This document shows, piece after piece, positions 1-9,011 of a DNA stretch of 36,853 bases. The stretch lies in contig JAGXKM010000012.1 of the NCBI GenBank assembly GCA_018335275.1, positions 1-36,853 on the forward strand. Reading direction: 5' to 3'. This DNA comes from Anaerolineales bacterium. Lineage in GTDB: Bacteria > Chloroflexota > Anaerolineae > Anaerolineales > UBA11858. A program made the translations under genes and the position numbers. Each line of letters begins with the position of its first letter. Position 1 is the first letter of the stretch. The notes beneath the pieces were generated by a model. That model was not told the DNA's origin. It saw only the letters and a program-made list of their open reading frames with translations, and made no database searches.

Positions 1-617
1 CCCAGATGGTCCATGGCCTCCCGCACGGTGTAAATCACTCCAAACCCGGTGGCTTCTGTCCGACCCAGGGATCCTCCCCCTCCGACCGGCTTCCCGGTAA
101 TCACCCCCGGGGTGTACTCGCCGGTCAGCTTTGAATATTGATCCATCATCCAGCCCATCATGCGGGGATTGGTCCCCACATCCGGAGCGGGTACATCCTG
201 GCGGGGGCCGATGTTGCGGTAAATTTTATCGATCCAGCCCCGGCACAGCCGTTCTTGCTCCGTGACGGAAAGCGTAGATGTATCTACCGCCACCCCACCC
301 TTTCCTCCTCCCAGGGGGATGTCCGCTACTGCGCACTTCCACGTCATCCACATGGCCAGGGCCCGGACTGTGTCCAGGGTCTCAGAGGGATGGAACCGGA
401 TGCCGCCTTTCGACGGTCCCCGGGCATCGTTGTGCTGAACACGGAAACCATAAAAGACTTTGATGGACCCATCATCCATGCGGACCGGGATTTGAAATCT
501 GAACTCTCGCATCGGACAGCGGAGCATGGAACAAACCTGCGGGTCCAGGTCCAGAAGTTCAGCCACATGGTCGAATTGGGCCTGAGCCATTTTATAAGCG
601 TTAATTTGTTCAGCCAT
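1..617 (-). CDS. gdhA: Glu/Leu/Phe/Val dehydrogenase, N-terminal part (left edge cuts it)
   Basis: Absent from the ORF track because it has no stop inside the window, but the reverse strand reads open from an ATG at 617 to base 1 (about 205 codons). The translation begins MAEQINAYKMAQAQFDHVAELL and carries the family signatures KGGIRFHPS, the glycine-rich PLGGGKGGV with the catalytic lysine region, and DVPAPDVGTNPRMMGWM. It ends in GRTEATGFGV just before the Rossmann domain. The enzyme interconverts glutamate and 2-oxoglutarate plus ammonium with NAD(P)H in the cytoplasm. A GGAG Shine-Dalgarno sits 7-10 bases upstream of the start. A leader hairpin and a CRP-like palindrome lie further upstream. 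Glutamate specificity is the most likely choice, but leucine or phenylalanine dehydrogenase relatives cannot be excluded from the N-terminal half alone. Confidence 0.93.
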   Translation of the reverse strand, partial: MAEQINAYKMAQAQFDHVAELLDLDPQVCSMLRCPMREFRFQIPVRMDDGSIKVFYGFRVQHNDARGPSKGGIRFHPSETLDTVRALAMWMTWKCAVADIPLGGGKGGVAVDTSTLSVTEQERLCRGWIDKIYRNIGPRQDVPAPDVGTNPRMMGWMMDQYSKLTGEYTPGVITGKPVGGGGSLGRTEATGFGVIYTVREAMDHL

Positions 618-653
618 TTATTTGATCTCCTTCATGATTATTTAAACGACAGG

Positions 654-676
654 CGGGTGCCCGGTACCGGCACCCG
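654..676 (-). promoter_or_regulatory. Perfect 8-bp hairpin in the gdhA leader
   Basis: CGGGTGCC, a 7-base spacer, then GGCACCCG form a perfect inverted repeat 37 bases upstream of the gdhA start. It could be an operator or a 5'UTR hairpin. There is no T-run on the gdhA strand, so it is not an obvious terminator. Function unknown. Confidence 0.4.
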
Positions 677-805
677 TCACCTATACTAAGATCGCTGCTT
701 GGCGCTGGACATTTCACAGCACACCTCTCATGATTCTTCATACTATACACTCAACATCCTATCATGGGTCATTTCACCAAGCAAGTGACTTCCCAACCGC
801 GGACA

Positions 806-821
806 TGTGACTTATATCACA
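806..821. promoter_or_regulatory. CRP/FNR-family-like palindrome
   Basis: TGTGACTTATATCACA matches the classical TGTGA-N6-TCACA spacing exactly. It lies between the aminotransferase stop and gdhA, about 190 bases upstream of the gdhA ATG, so gdhA would be the natural target. Ten fixed positions in 37 kb occur by chance a few percent of the time, so this is only a candidate. Confidence 0.3.
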
Positions 822-855
822 AGAGACAGCGCGAGGATCCCACTCATTTCCAGCC

Positions 856-2019
856 TCAAGAATGGTTATTGAGAAAGCGACCCATACAGTGCACGGCTTT
901 CTCGATTTCCTCATAGGACGTAGCGTAGGAACAGCGCACAAATCCTTCACCTCCGGCACCAAAAGCTGATCCAGGGACCACAGCCACTTTCTCCTCCTCC
1001 AGCAGCTTCCGGGCAAACATGATTTCATCCATCCCGCTGACGGACACTTCCGGGAAGGCATAAAATGCGCCATGGGGTTCAAAGGTCTCCAGACCAATCG
1101 CGTTTAACCCGTTTACAATCAGTTTCCGCCGCCGGTTATATTCCGCACGCATTTCCTCTGCGTACTCTTGACCCGCTGTTAAAGCTTCCAGAGCGGCGAT
1201 CTGCGACATGGTCGGCGCGGACATGATCGTGTACTGGTGAATGCGCAGCAGGCCCTGCAGGATTTCCTCAGGAGCAGCTGCGTATCCCACGCGCCATCCG
1301 GTCATGGCAAAACTTTTAGAAAAACCACCCAACGTGATCGTCCGCTCTTTCATTCCCGGCAGGGAAGCAAAGCAAACATGTTCAACATCATAAACCAGGG
1401 TCTCATAAATTTCATCCGAGATGACTACCAGATCGTATCTTTCCGCGATGTCACTGATCTCCACCAGGGTTTCCCTGGACGCCACCACGCCGGTAGGGTT
1501 ATTCGGATATCCGATGAAAATCGCTTTCGTTTGAGATGTGACCGCTTCCTCTATCGCCTGAGGGTCAGGTTGGAACTGATCCTCAAACTTGCCCGGGACC
1601 TCCACAGGCGTTCCCCCTGCCAGGATGACTTCCGCCTGATAGGAAACAAAGCACGGGGTGGGGATGATGACCTCATCCCCGGGTTCAATGATCGCTGTCA
1701 ATGCCAAATAAAGGGCTTCTGAGACCCCAACGGTCACCAAGACTTCTTTGACCGGGTCGTAAATCACGTCATACGTATCCGTCAGATAGGAAGCGATCGC
1801 TTCCCGGAGTTCAAAGATTCCCGCATTGGAGGTGTAATGGGTTTCCCCCTCCTCCAGCGCCCGGATGCCCGCCTGCAAAATGGGTTCAGGGGTGATGAAA
1901 TCGGGTTCACCGATCCCTAAAGAGATCACGTCATCCATCGTAGCCACGATATCGAAGAACTCGCGAATACCGGAGGGCTTCAAGTTGGCTACGTTCTGGG
2001 CAAGGTACTTTTTGCTCAT
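856..2019 (-). CDS. PLP-dependent class I/II aminotransferase
   Basis: 387 residues, the usual length for fold-type I aminotransferases. Visible motifs include SLGIGEPDF near the N-terminus, the substrate/PLP asparagine motif YPNNPTG, SDEIYE with the PLP-contacting Asp and Tyr, the Schiff-base lysine motif GGFSKSFAMTGWRVGY, and a C-terminal arginine in GFVRCSYATS that would bind the substrate carboxylate. It transfers an amino group between an amino acid and a 2-oxo acid in the cytoplasm. Exact substrate (aspartate, alanine or aromatic) cannot be read. An AAGGAG ribosome site lies just upstream of the ATG. It follows the nucleotidyltransferase gene by about 50 bases on the same strand, so the two are probably co-transcribed. 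Confidence 0.93.
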   Translation of the reverse strand: MSKKYLAQNVANLKPSGIREFFDIVATMDDVISLGIGEPDFITPEPILQAGIRALEEGETHYTSNAGIFELREAIASYLTDTYDVIYDPVKEVLVTVGVSEALYLALTAIIEPGDEVIIPTPCFVSYQAEVILAGGTPVEVPGKFEDQFQPDPQAIEEAVTSQTKAIFIGYPNNPTGVVASRETLVEISDIAERYDLVVISDEIYETLVYDVEHVCFASLPGMKERTITLGGFSKSFAMTGWRVGYAAAPEEILQGLLRIHQYTIMSAPTMSQIAALEALTAGQEYAEEMRAEYNRRRKLIVNGLNAIGLETFEPHGAFYAFPEVSVSGMDEIMFARKLLEEEKVAVVPGSAFGAGGEGFVRCSYATSYEEIEKAVHCMGRFLNNHS

Positions 2020-2070
2020 CTTTTCTCCTTGATAGATGCTCTTCTCCAGCCCGAGCGTCAGACTCCCAGC

Positions 2071-3084
2071 TCAAACATCAATGAGACAGTCATCTCCGAT
2101 ATTTATCGAGGAGGCTTCTCCATTGACCTTCGCGTTTTGACCGATCAACGAACCCTCAAGCGCAGCATGGATGACCTGGCTGTTCTTCTCGATAACCGAA
2201 TTTTGGATCACACAACCCTGGATGACGCAGCCCGGTCCGATGGCGACATGGGGTCCAAGCACGCTTGCATCCACCTCGGCCTCAGGATGAATGTAAACGG
2301 GTGGGATCATCTCAACACCCTCTCTTTGAGCAGCTGCTTCGGAATTGTCATGGCCGTGGTCCAGCAGGTACCGATTCGTCTCTAATAAAGCCTCCGGGGT
2401 GCCCGCATCCAGCCACACGCTGACCTTTTCAGTGCGCATCCTTAAATCATATTCGTCGAGCATAATATTGATAGCATCTGCCAAAAAATATTCGCCCTTT
2501 AGTTTGATGTCTTTTTCGATTTGCTCTTCGATCGCCTCCACCAGAAGTTCACCTTGCGAGAAATAGTAAAATCCGACAACGGCCAAATTATTGTCCATCG
2601 ATTTTGGTTTCTCAATCAAGCGGGACACCATCCCATCCTCGCCGACTTCTGCCACCCCGAATCGACGCGGATCAGGAACAGGCTTCACCCAGGCGACGAT
2701 ATCGGACTCTTCCCCTTCCAGAAAAGAAAGATCTGTTTCGAGCAGGGTATCCGCAAATACCATCAGCATCGGCCCCTGAAGGTGTTCTCGCGCCAGATAA
2801 AGGGCATGAGACTGCCCTAACATTTCCTCCTGCCTGACATAATCCACCTTGAGATCAGGGTATTCTTCGTCCATGAAGGTTTTGATCTTATCACCCAGAT
2901 AGCCCACGATGAAAACATATTCCACAAGGGTCGAATCCGGCAGTGTATTGAACATGTTCAAAACATGCCCTATCACGCTCTTATCTGCCATGCGCATGAT
3001 CTGTTTTGGTCGGCTCCAGGTTTGAGGCCGGAGGCGAGTGCCTAACCCAGCCATCGGAATTACGATCTTTAATGTCTCTGACAT
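2071..3084 (-). CDS. NDP-sugar nucleotidyltransferase with C-terminal beta-helix
   Basis: I place the start at MSETLKIVIPMAG (337 residues) rather than the ORF-track start 14 codons upstream, because the family begins right before the nucleotide-binding loop. GLGTRLRPQTWSRPK is the G-x-G-T-R...PK signature of RmlA/GalU/GlmU-like enzymes. VFADTLL supplies the metal-binding Asp region, and VWLDAGTPEALLETNRYLL is the typical sugar-binding end of the catalytic domain. The last 80 residues show hexapeptide-like turns (HPEAEVDASVLGPHVAIGPGCVIQG) forming a left-handed beta-helix. It would make an activated sugar such as dTDP-glucose for cell-surface polysaccharide. Exact nucleotide and sugar are not determinable. 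Confidence 0.9.
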   Translation of the reverse strand: MSETLKIVIPMAGLGTRLRPQTWSRPKQIMRMADKSVIGHVLNMFNTLPDSTLVEYVFIVGYLGDKIKTFMDEEYPDLKVDYVRQEEMLGQSHALYLAREHLQGPMLMVFADTLLETDLSFLEGEESDIVAWVKPVPDPRRFGVAEVGEDGMVSRLIEKPKSMDNNLAVVGFYYFSQGELLVEAIEEQIEKDIKLKGEYFLADAINIMLDEYDLRMRTEKVSVWLDAGTPEALLETNRYLLDHGHDNSEAAAQREGVEMIPPVYIHPEAEVDASVLGPHVAIGPGCVIQGCVIQNSVIEKNSQVIHAALEGSLIGQNAKVNGEASSINIGDDCLIDV

Positions 3085-3232
3085 AATTTCTCTTTCCCCT
3101 CCATAACAATCAAAAACTTTGGACAATCATTATACCTGAGCCAGGTCATCCCAGGTACTGACAAAATGCTTAACCGGGACCTGGAAAGCAGTCCGATTCC
3201 ATCTGGTCATGATCACCGATACTCTGTCCACC

Positions 3233-4936
3233 TCAGATTACAGCTTCAAATTCCTGGAGTTTCCCTTCGATGAGGTCTATAGCGGACCCCAGGGTTTCGG
3301 CGTCAAAAGCGAATTTCACACCCGCTGCAGCATACAAATCCGGCAAAGAGGCCGTTCCTCCCAACCCCAAGGATTGGCGATACTTGCGCAGCGCATCCCG
3401 CTCATCATTCAGAGCGTTTTCCCACAGCTGAACTGCCCCCAGCAAGGATAACCCGTATTCGATGTAATAAAATGGAGCGCGATGGATGTGCAGTTTTCGC
3501 TGCCAACCGGTCTCTTTTACATCCTGCAGGTCATCCCAGTCAATGGCGGGCAGGAAACGGTCAACCAGCTCTGACCATTTCTGATCACAAGATGCTGGGT
3601 CAGAGGCTTGTTGGTGATGTTGATACACCCAGTGTTGAAAAGCGACCACAACCGCCATGTAGGGCCAGAAAAGCAGTTTGTTTTCCAAATGACCACGGCG
3701 ATAACGAGCGCTCTCCTCCTCCGTGAAAAACCCCCCTTCTCCTTCAGGGATGTAACGCGACGTTAACAGCTCCATCGCTGTAGAAGCCACTTCTCCAAAT
3801 TCCAGACCCGTATGCCATTGGTGAATGTACGGCAACTGGGTTCTCTCAAAGACATGGAAGGCGTGTCCGCTTTCGTGGAATAACGTGCGCACATCCGTGG
3901 CCAGGCCCACTGCGTTCATGAAGATAAAGGGCCGTTTTTGGGTCGGAAAAGACGTGCAGAACGCGCCGGGACCCTTTCCCTGGCGGTTGACCAAGTCAAG
4001 CAGGTTTTCCTCCCGCATTAAATCAAAATACTTTCCCAGCTTGGGATCCAATTTTCTGTAGATGCCCGATACCCGCGAGGTAAATTCATCCTCGGTTTCA
4101 AAGGCCTTTAAGACCGGAAAATCCATCGTGGAGCGGTTATTAATCACATCCCAAGGCCGGAGCCTTTCCAGCCCCATTCGCTCCTGATATCGATCGTACA
4201 CCCGGGCTGCGGCAGGGACGACCACCTCCTCAACAGCGTCCACGAACTGCAAACTGTCCGCCGGTTCGTAATCCAGGCGGGTCCGCTTCTGCCAGCTGAA
4301 GTCCCGGTAGTCTTCTTTATCCGCGTTTTCCGCCAACTGCAGACGGACCTCCATGAGCTTCCCCCAGATCTCATTGACCTTTTCTCGATCTTCCAACTGC
4401 CTGTCAGACAGCAAACGCCATAATTCTTCCCGTGTTTTTCGTTCAGGCGTTTGCAGTTTTGATTTCAACTGCACGAGGGTTCGTTCCTCGCCTTTCCACT
4501 CCACAGACTGGGCGCCGAAAACTTTGTTATATTGCAGGCCGAGCTTGTACTCTTCTGTAAGCAAAGGCAGGTTCTCTTCTCGGAAAAGCTCTGCTTTTAC
4601 CCGCATTTTTTTGAGGGGAATTTCCATGCCATCCGGCCTCAACCCGCTTGCCAATAATTTTTCCTTCAATACCTGATCAGCCGCTTCCGCCGGTGGAAAC
4701 ACTTCATCCAGGTAGATATGAAAGTCCTCTTCTGCCTCTTCATCCTGGGTGTCAAGGCTCGTCGCTAACTGCAGTCGAGCATACCGTTCGCTGATCAACT
4801 CCCGGAGTGAAGACCAATCCTTCAACCATTTCTCCACATTCCTGTGATTGAGATCACGTGTTTTCAATGCTTCGTAGATCGGTTCTATCTCCTCCCAACT
4901 CATATTCATAAAGTCTTTCATATCGGGCAGCTTCAT
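3233..4936 (-). CDS. M3-family oligoendopeptidase (PepF-like)
   Basis: 567 residues, normal for M3 oligoendopeptidase F-like enzymes. The zinc site HESGHAF (HExxH) is about 60% along the chain in LFHESGHAFHVFERTQLP. The downstream LEFGEVASTAMELL contains the third zinc-ligand glutamate region expected for the family. No signal peptide is seen, so it is cytoplasmic and should trim short peptides. An AGGAGAGG ribosome site precedes the ATG closely. It stands between the nucleotidyltransferase and bactofilin genes with more than 100 bases on either side, so it may be a single-gene transcript. Confidence 0.95.
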   Translation of the reverse strand: MKLPDMKDFMNMSWEEIEPIYEALKTRDLNHRNVEKWLKDWSSLRELISERYARLQLATSLDTQDEEAEEDFHIYLDEVFPPAEAADQVLKEKLLASGLRPDGMEIPLKKMRVKAELFREENLPLLTEEYKLGLQYNKVFGAQSVEWKGEERTLVQLKSKLQTPERKTREELWRLLSDRQLEDREKVNEIWGKLMEVRLQLAENADKEDYRDFSWQKRTRLDYEPADSLQFVDAVEEVVVPAAARVYDRYQERMGLERLRPWDVINNRSTMDFPVLKAFETEDEFTSRVSGIYRKLDPKLGKYFDLMREENLLDLVNRQGKGPGAFCTSFPTQKRPFIFMNAVGLATDVRTLFHESGHAFHVFERTQLPYIHQWHTGLEFGEVASTAMELLTSRYIPEGEGGFFTEEESARYRRGHLENKLLFWPYMAVVVAFQHWVYQHHQQASDPASCDQKWSELVDRFLPAIDWDDLQDVKETGWQRKLHIHRAPFYYIEYGLSLLGAVQLWENALNDERDALRKYRQSLGLGGTASLPDLYAAAGVKFAFDAETLGSAIDLIEGKLQEFEAVI

Positions 4937-5021
4937 TTTCCTCTCCTAAATTTTCCTCGTCTCAGCGGTAAGCTCAACTATTGCTTGAGAAACAGCATTT
5001 AGTACCTGGTGAATACCAGAA

Positions 5022-5047
5022 AAGAATCCATGAAGATGGAGATTCTT
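5022..5047 (-). terminator. Possible terminator of the bactofilin gene
   Basis: AAGAATC and GATTCTT form a 7-bp stem with a 12-base loop, followed on the minus strand by TTCTGG, so the U-tract is weak. It sits about 100 bases beyond the bactofilin stop in a 214-base gap that contains no other gene. Confidence 0.35.
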
Positions 5048-5150
5048 CCCTGACCGCAGGGTCTCTGGAACGGCCTGTACCCTTGCCGGCCTCTTCTTCT
5101 GTCAAACAAGTGATTACTTATTAAATCCCCATTGGCGGAGAAAGGCCCAC

Positions 5151-5591
5151 TCATTCAGCTTCTTGATCATTCGCGGCGCTCTGATCCTCGTCAGATTCTT
5201 CTTCCGCTGCCTCCCCGGATTCCTCCTCCATCTCAATTTTACCCCGCAGGTAAGCCCCCTCCTCCGTGGAGAAAGAAGATGTGACCACATTTCCCCAGAC
5301 GCGTCCCGTGCTCCGGATCTCCACCCGGTCGGCTTTGATGTCGCTGCGGACAGCTCCGGCGATGATCACAGTATGCGCCTGAATGCCTTCGCTTGTGATG
5401 CGGCCCTTCCGATCCACGACAATCAGGCCGTCAATCTGCATTGATCCCTCGAATGCCCCTTCCACGCGCACCCCTCCTTCTCCCGACAGCTCTCCTTTCC
5501 AACTCATATCCGGACCCAGCACAGAAGTCACGCGCTTTTGGTCGGAAGACGCTTCAAGCTTTTGTGATGATTCCTCTTTTTTCTTAAACAT
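5151..5591 (-). CDS. Bactofilin (polymer-forming cytoskeletal protein)
   Basis: 146 residues with a central bactofilin beta-helix: VLGPDMSWKGELSGEGGVRVEGAFEGSMQIDG, then repeated short beta turns up to SFSTEEGAYLRGKIEMEEE. The flanks are low complexity: a Lys/Ser/Glu-rich head (KKKEESSQKLEASSDQKR) and a strongly acidic tail (EEESGEAAEEESDEDQSAANDQ). Bactofilins assemble nucleotide-free filaments at the membrane and can scaffold cell-wall or polarity proteins. The acidic tail probably mediates partner binding. The gene lies directly upstream of the M3 peptidase in orientation, but a hairpin between them argues for separate transcripts. Confidence 0.9.
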   Translation of the reverse strand: MFKKKEESSQKLEASSDQKRVTSVLGPDMSWKGELSGEGGVRVEGAFEGSMQIDGLIVVDRKGRITSEGIQAHTVIIAGAVRSDIKADRVEIRSTGRVWGNVVTSSFSTEEGAYLRGKIEMEEESGEAAEEESDEDQSAANDQEAE

Positions 5592-5645
5592 AGGTACCCC
5601 GCGATAATTCTAAGTTTTTTTAAATAAACGGGCTGAAATAAAAGT

Positions 5646-6233
5646 TCACTCCTGGACCGCAAACCGCCAGGGGACGCTTTTCCACGGTTCAGGGACGGAG
5701 TTTAAGCCGATCCGGGGGGTTGCATGGACCCGGCGCTCAGGAATATCAATCCCGCGTTCCAGGAAAAGCGCAGATTCTGGGCTGCAGGTATCCTCACCGT
5801 TAAAACGGCCATCCACCCTCAAGGCTTGACAGAGCTTTGCCGGGCCGTCCGTCCAATGCTCTTTGAGCTGCCCATCCCTCCTCTCTCCCATGAGATCTAA
5901 ACCTTCCTCGGGTTCCAACCCCCGGATGAGCACCGCGCCTGGAAAACCCTCATCTTCGGTGACCACGTTCAATAACCAGTGCATGCCGTAGATAAAATAC
6001 ACATAAGCCACTCCCGGTGGGCCGTACATCACTGCGGTGCGCTCTGTAGGCCCGGCCCGACAATGACACCCCTGGTCATCTTCTCCCCGGTAAGCTTCCG
6101 TTTCCACGATCATCCCCGAGACCCGCTTTCCCCCCTCCTCGAGTCGGACCAACCGGGCACCCAACAGGTCGCGCGCCACATCTACAGTGTGCCGCGCAAA
6201 AAAAGATCTTGGCAAACGGTTCGATTCTGGCAT
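5646..6233 (-). CDS. 3-methyladenine DNA glycosylase (AAG/MPG family)
   Basis: 195 residues from MPESNRLPRSFFARHT. Family motifs are LARDLLG-like VARDLLGARLV, the catalytic IVETEAYRGEDDQGCH (Glu that activates water), YGPPGVAYVYFIYGMHWLLNVV, and GAVLIRGLEP. It excises alkylated purines from DNA. The ORF track starts 30 codons earlier, but that extension ([18 protein letters not shown]) is not family-like and would run into guaB. I see no Shine-Dalgarno upstream of the chosen ATG, and a TACAAT -10 box ends only six bases before it, so the mRNA may be leaderless. Confidence 0.92.
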   Translation of the reverse strand: MPESNRLPRSFFARHTVDVARDLLGARLVRLEEGGKRVSGMIVETEAYRGEDDQGCHCRAGPTERTAVMYGPPGVAYVYFIYGMHWLLNVVTEDEGFPGAVLIRGLEPEEGLDLMGERRDGQLKEHWTDGPAKLCQALRVDGRFNGEDTCSPESALFLERGIDIPERRVHATPRIGLNSVPEPWKSVPWRFAVQE

Positions 6234-6268
6234 ATAGATATTGTACAATAAGCATGGCAAGCAAACGA
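6220..6268. promoter_or_regulatory. Divergent promoter pair sharing a palindromic -10 (glycosylase / guaB)
   Basis: ATTGTACAAT at 6240-6249 gives TACAAT on both strands. On the plus strand TTCGAT lies 18 bases upstream; on the minus strand TCGTTT lies 17 bases upstream. Both -35 boxes are weak. The plus-strand box would drive guaB (start 6306) and the minus-strand box the glycosylase (start 6233). Confidence 0.45.
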
Positions 6269-6305
6269 GATCAATCACCAGTACCAGATAAGAAGGATGA
6301 GAACC

Positions 6306-7748
6306 ATGAACGTACGCTCCCAACCTGGATTGACATTTGATGACGTTTTATTGGTGCCCCAGCGGTCTCATATCCGCAGTCGGGCCAACGTTGACATTTC
6401 CACCCTCCTTGTCCCGGGGATTAAACTGGCCATCCCGGTCATCAGCTCCAACATGGACACGGTCACGGAATCGGAGATGGCCATCGCCATGGCGCATGCA
6501 GGGGGTTTGGGCATTATCCACCGTTTTCTACCCATCGAAGAGCAGGCAGAAGAAGTTCGGAAAGTCAAACGTTCAGAGAGTTTTGTCGTCGAAAACCCCA
6601 TCACGATCCAACCCGACGACGACATAGCGGAAGCGAAAGAGATCATGTCCCGGTCGGACATCGGGGGCTTGGTGGTAACCGACAAGGACGGACACTTGCT
6701 TGGAGTAGTCACATCCCGGGATTTGCTTTTAGCTCCTGAAGGATCCCTGCAGGTGGGAGAAGTCATGACGCCCCGATCCGAAGTTGTGGTTGCTTCCACG
6801 CAGGAGCCCATTAAAGACGCCCGGAAAACACTCCACAAACACCGCATTGAAAAGCTTCCCCTGGTGGATGAACAGGATATAGTACAGGGGTTAATCACCG
6901 CTCAGGACATCGTTAAACTCCAGAAGCACCCCCAGGCGACAAAGGATGATAAGGGTCAGCTGATCGTCGGCGTCGCGGTGGGCGTAAGATCAGAAGACCA
7001 CCACCGGGCCCAAGCCTGCATCGAAGCAGGAGCGGACGTCTTGGTCGTCGATGTCGCCCACGGGCATGCCGACCACACCATCGAGATGGTGAAAAGCCTC
7101 AAAAAACGGCACGCCATCCCCGTTATCGCCGGCAACGTGGCCACAGCGGCCGGCGTCCGAGATCTGGTTGAAGCGGGGGCAGATGCAGTCAAAGTGGGCG
7201 TTGGAGCAGGTTCCATTTGCATCACGCGGGTGGTGACCGGTTTTGGCGTCCCCCAGCTGACAGCCATTGCGGACTGCGCGGAGGAAGCCCAAAAACTGGG
7301 CGTACCGATCATCGCTGACGGGGGCATTCGCAAATCGGGAGATATCTCAAAAGCCATCGCGGCCGGGGCAAGCACAGTTATGCTGGGCAGCTTGCTGGCG
7401 GGCACAGACGAAAGCCCCGGGGCCACAGTCATCCGCGATGGGCAGCAGCAGAAGGTCGTGCGCGGGATGGCCTCACTCTCCGCAAACGTCGACCGCAAGA
7501 CCATGGACCCGGATAACGAAGAAGAAGAGATCGATTACGGAGAAGTGGTGCCGGAAGGTGTGGAAGCCGTGGTCCCTTACCGCGGATCCGCGGCAGATAT
7601 CCTGCACCAATTACTCGGCGGTTTGCGCTCTGGTATGAGTTATGCTGGGGCAGATAACATCCCCTCTTTCTGGGAAAAAGCAGAATTTATTCAGATCACC
7701 CCAGCCGGCAAACAGGAATCAGGGGTGCATGACGTGGACGTGCTGTAA
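6306..7748 (+). CDS. guaB: IMP dehydrogenase
   Basis: 480 residues from [19 protein letters not shown]. The track's ATG at 6297 is too close to the AAGGA ribosome site; the ATG at 6306 is spaced properly. The barrel is interrupted by a two-CBS regulatory insert ([23 protein letters not shown]...[12 protein letters not shown]...[12 protein letters not shown]). The catalytic loop [18 protein letters not shown] contains the active cysteine, and [17 protein letters not shown] binds phosphate. It oxidises IMP to XMP with NAD, the committed step of GMP synthesis, in the cytoplasm. It is transcribed divergently from the DNA glycosylase and ends only 16 bases from the convergent epimerase gene. Confidence 0.98.
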   Translation: MNVRSQPGLTFDDVLLVPQRSHIRSRANVDISTLLVPGIKLAIPVISSNMDTVTESEMAIAMAHAGGLGIIHRFLPIEEQAEEVRKVKRSESFVVENPITIQPDDDIAEAKEIMSRSDIGGLVVTDKDGHLLGVVTSRDLLLAPEGSLQVGEVMTPRSEVVVASTQEPIKDARKTLHKHRIEKLPLVDEQDIVQGLITAQDIVKLQKHPQATKDDKGQLIVGVAVGVRSEDHHRAQACIEAGADVLVVDVAHGHADHTIEMVKSLKKRHAIPVIAGNVATAAGVRDLVEAGADAVKVGVGAGSICITRVVTGFGVPQLTAIADCAEEAQKLGVPIIADGGIRKSGDISKAIAAGASTVMLGSLLAGTDESPGATVIRDGQQQKVVRGMASLSANVDRKTMDPDNEEEEIDYGEVVPEGVEAVVPYRGSAADILHQLLGGLRSGMSYAGADNIPSFWEKAEFIQITPAGKQESGVHDVDVL

Positions 7749-7764
7749 AACTGTTTGGTTCCTA

Positions 7765-8685
7765 TTAAAAACGGGGGTCGCGCTTCAGGGTTAGCCTCAA
7801 CCCTTCCCGGAGGGAAATCTGCGGTTCATAATCCAATAATTCTCGAGCCCTTGTGATATCAGCCCGCATGCGTTTCACGCCCCCATCTGATTTGGGATTG
7901 TGCACAACTTCAGGCTCCCCGTCCGTGACCTCGAGAACCAGATCAGCAAGTTCGGTGACGCTCACTTCGGTCCCGCTTCCCACATTGATGATCTCCCCGT
8001 CCACTTCATCAGCGCTCGCTGCTCTGGACATGGCCCGGACGACATCATCCACATACACAAAATCCCGCGTTTGATCTCCGCTGTTGTGGATGACCAGGGT
8101 CCCCTCCTGCACAGCTTGTTTCAGATAATTTGGAATCACCGGAGGGTGGGCAGGCGGCAAATGCTGACCCTGACCGTAGGCGTTGAAGATCCGCAGGGTG
8201 ACCGTTTCGATCTCCCATAATTTCCCGATGGTCCGCACATAATACTCGGCCGACAATTTGGAAACCGCATAAGGGGAGTCCGGATGAGGACGAAGATCTT
8301 CAGAGAGAGGCTGCTTTTTCTGGGATCCATATACCGCGCCGGAAGAAGTGAAAACCACGCGCCTTACCCCCACGTCGCGCATCGCCTCCATGAGACTCAC
8401 CGTCCCTCCCACATTGGTCTCGTTGTACTCCCGCGGATAGAGGATGGATTCCTGGACAGAGACGCGGGCAGCCAGATGGAAGACACACTCCACATCCTGC
8501 AGCAGCGTCCACAACTTAGGCCTGTCCATGACATCCCCCCGGGTGAAGAGCACATCTTCATGTACTGCCTCCTCTTTACCCGTGGACAGGTCGTCCAGAC
8601 CCCGGACTTCGTGGCCTTGTCTTATTAAATGCGCGCCAAGGGCAGACCCTAAAAACCCGGCTGCTCCAGTAATTAACACTTTCAT
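7765..8685 (-). CDS. NAD-dependent sugar epimerase/dehydratase (UDP-glucose 4-epimerase-like)
   Basis: 306 residues of an extended short-chain dehydrogenase. GAAGFLGSALGAHL is the GxxGxxG NAD-binding motif, VFHLAARVSVQ and the catalytic SSGAVYG...SPYAVSKLSAEYY (Ser, YxxxK) are present, and RIFNAYGQGQ follows. It would interconvert nucleotide sugars for envelope polysaccharides. The substrate cannot be assigned from the sequence; a UDP-glucose epimerase or a dehydratase/reductase is possible. It is convergent with guaB with almost no gap. The nearest purine-rich stretch (AGAGGATCG) is rather far from the ATG. Confidence 0.93.
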   Translation of the reverse strand: MKVLITGAAGFLGSALGAHLIRQGHEVRGLDDLSTGKEEAVHEDVLFTRGDVMDRPKLWTLLQDVECVFHLAARVSVQESILYPREYNETNVGGTVSLMEAMRDVGVRRVVFTSSGAVYGSQKKQPLSEDLRPHPDSPYAVSKLSAEYYVRTIGKLWEIETVTLRIFNAYGQGQHLPPAHPPVIPNYLKQAVQEGTLVIHNSGDQTRDFVYVDDVVRAMSRAASADEVDGEIINVGSGTEVSVTELADLVLEVTDGEPEVVHNPKSDGGVKRMRADITRARELLDYEPQISLREGLRLTLKRDPRF

Positions 8686-8783
8686 CGATTAACGAACGAT
8701 CCTCTCACTAGTCAAAGCCTCCAAATTATAGCACGCCCCGGATGAAAATGAATTAAGATTCATCCCAGATCCCGTAGAATAAA

Positions 8784-8812
8784 TGACCATCATTTAGTAC
8801 AATACATGGTCA
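8784..8812. promoter_or_regulatory. Inverted repeat around a TACAAT -10 box in the 8686-9011 gap
   Basis: TGACCAT and ATGGTCA form perfect 7-bp arms 15 bases apart, enclosing TACAAT (8798-8803). This looks like an operator over a promoter for the plus-strand gene at 9012. The -35 region (TAGAAT at 17 bases) is poor. The rest of the 326-base gap shows no convincing gene; a 35-codon ORF from 8887 lacks a ribosome site. Confidence 0.35.
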
Positions 8813-9011
8813 GCGAGGTTATCCTTCATCATCACCTCGGGCGCATATTATAAGCAGTCCTCTGGCTCTGTGTAAACCCATTGGGGAATGAAAAGGATGA
8901 GGGAATGGATCTTAAAACAGTTTTCCATGGGTTTTATGCCAGGAAACCAGACGCCACCAGCATTTGTTATCATGAGTAAAAGCCCCACTAAGTGAACCTC
9001 TTGGGCGAACT

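Noticed and set aside
138-689. 183-residue plus-strand ORF
   Set aside because: It is the antisense of gdhA, whose minus-strand reading matches the family over its whole length.
6368-7504. Long antisense ORFs (176 and 182 residues) in guaB
   Set aside because: They are Ser/Pro/Ala-rich mirror frames of a strongly conserved gene with high GC in the third codon position, and have no ribosome sites.
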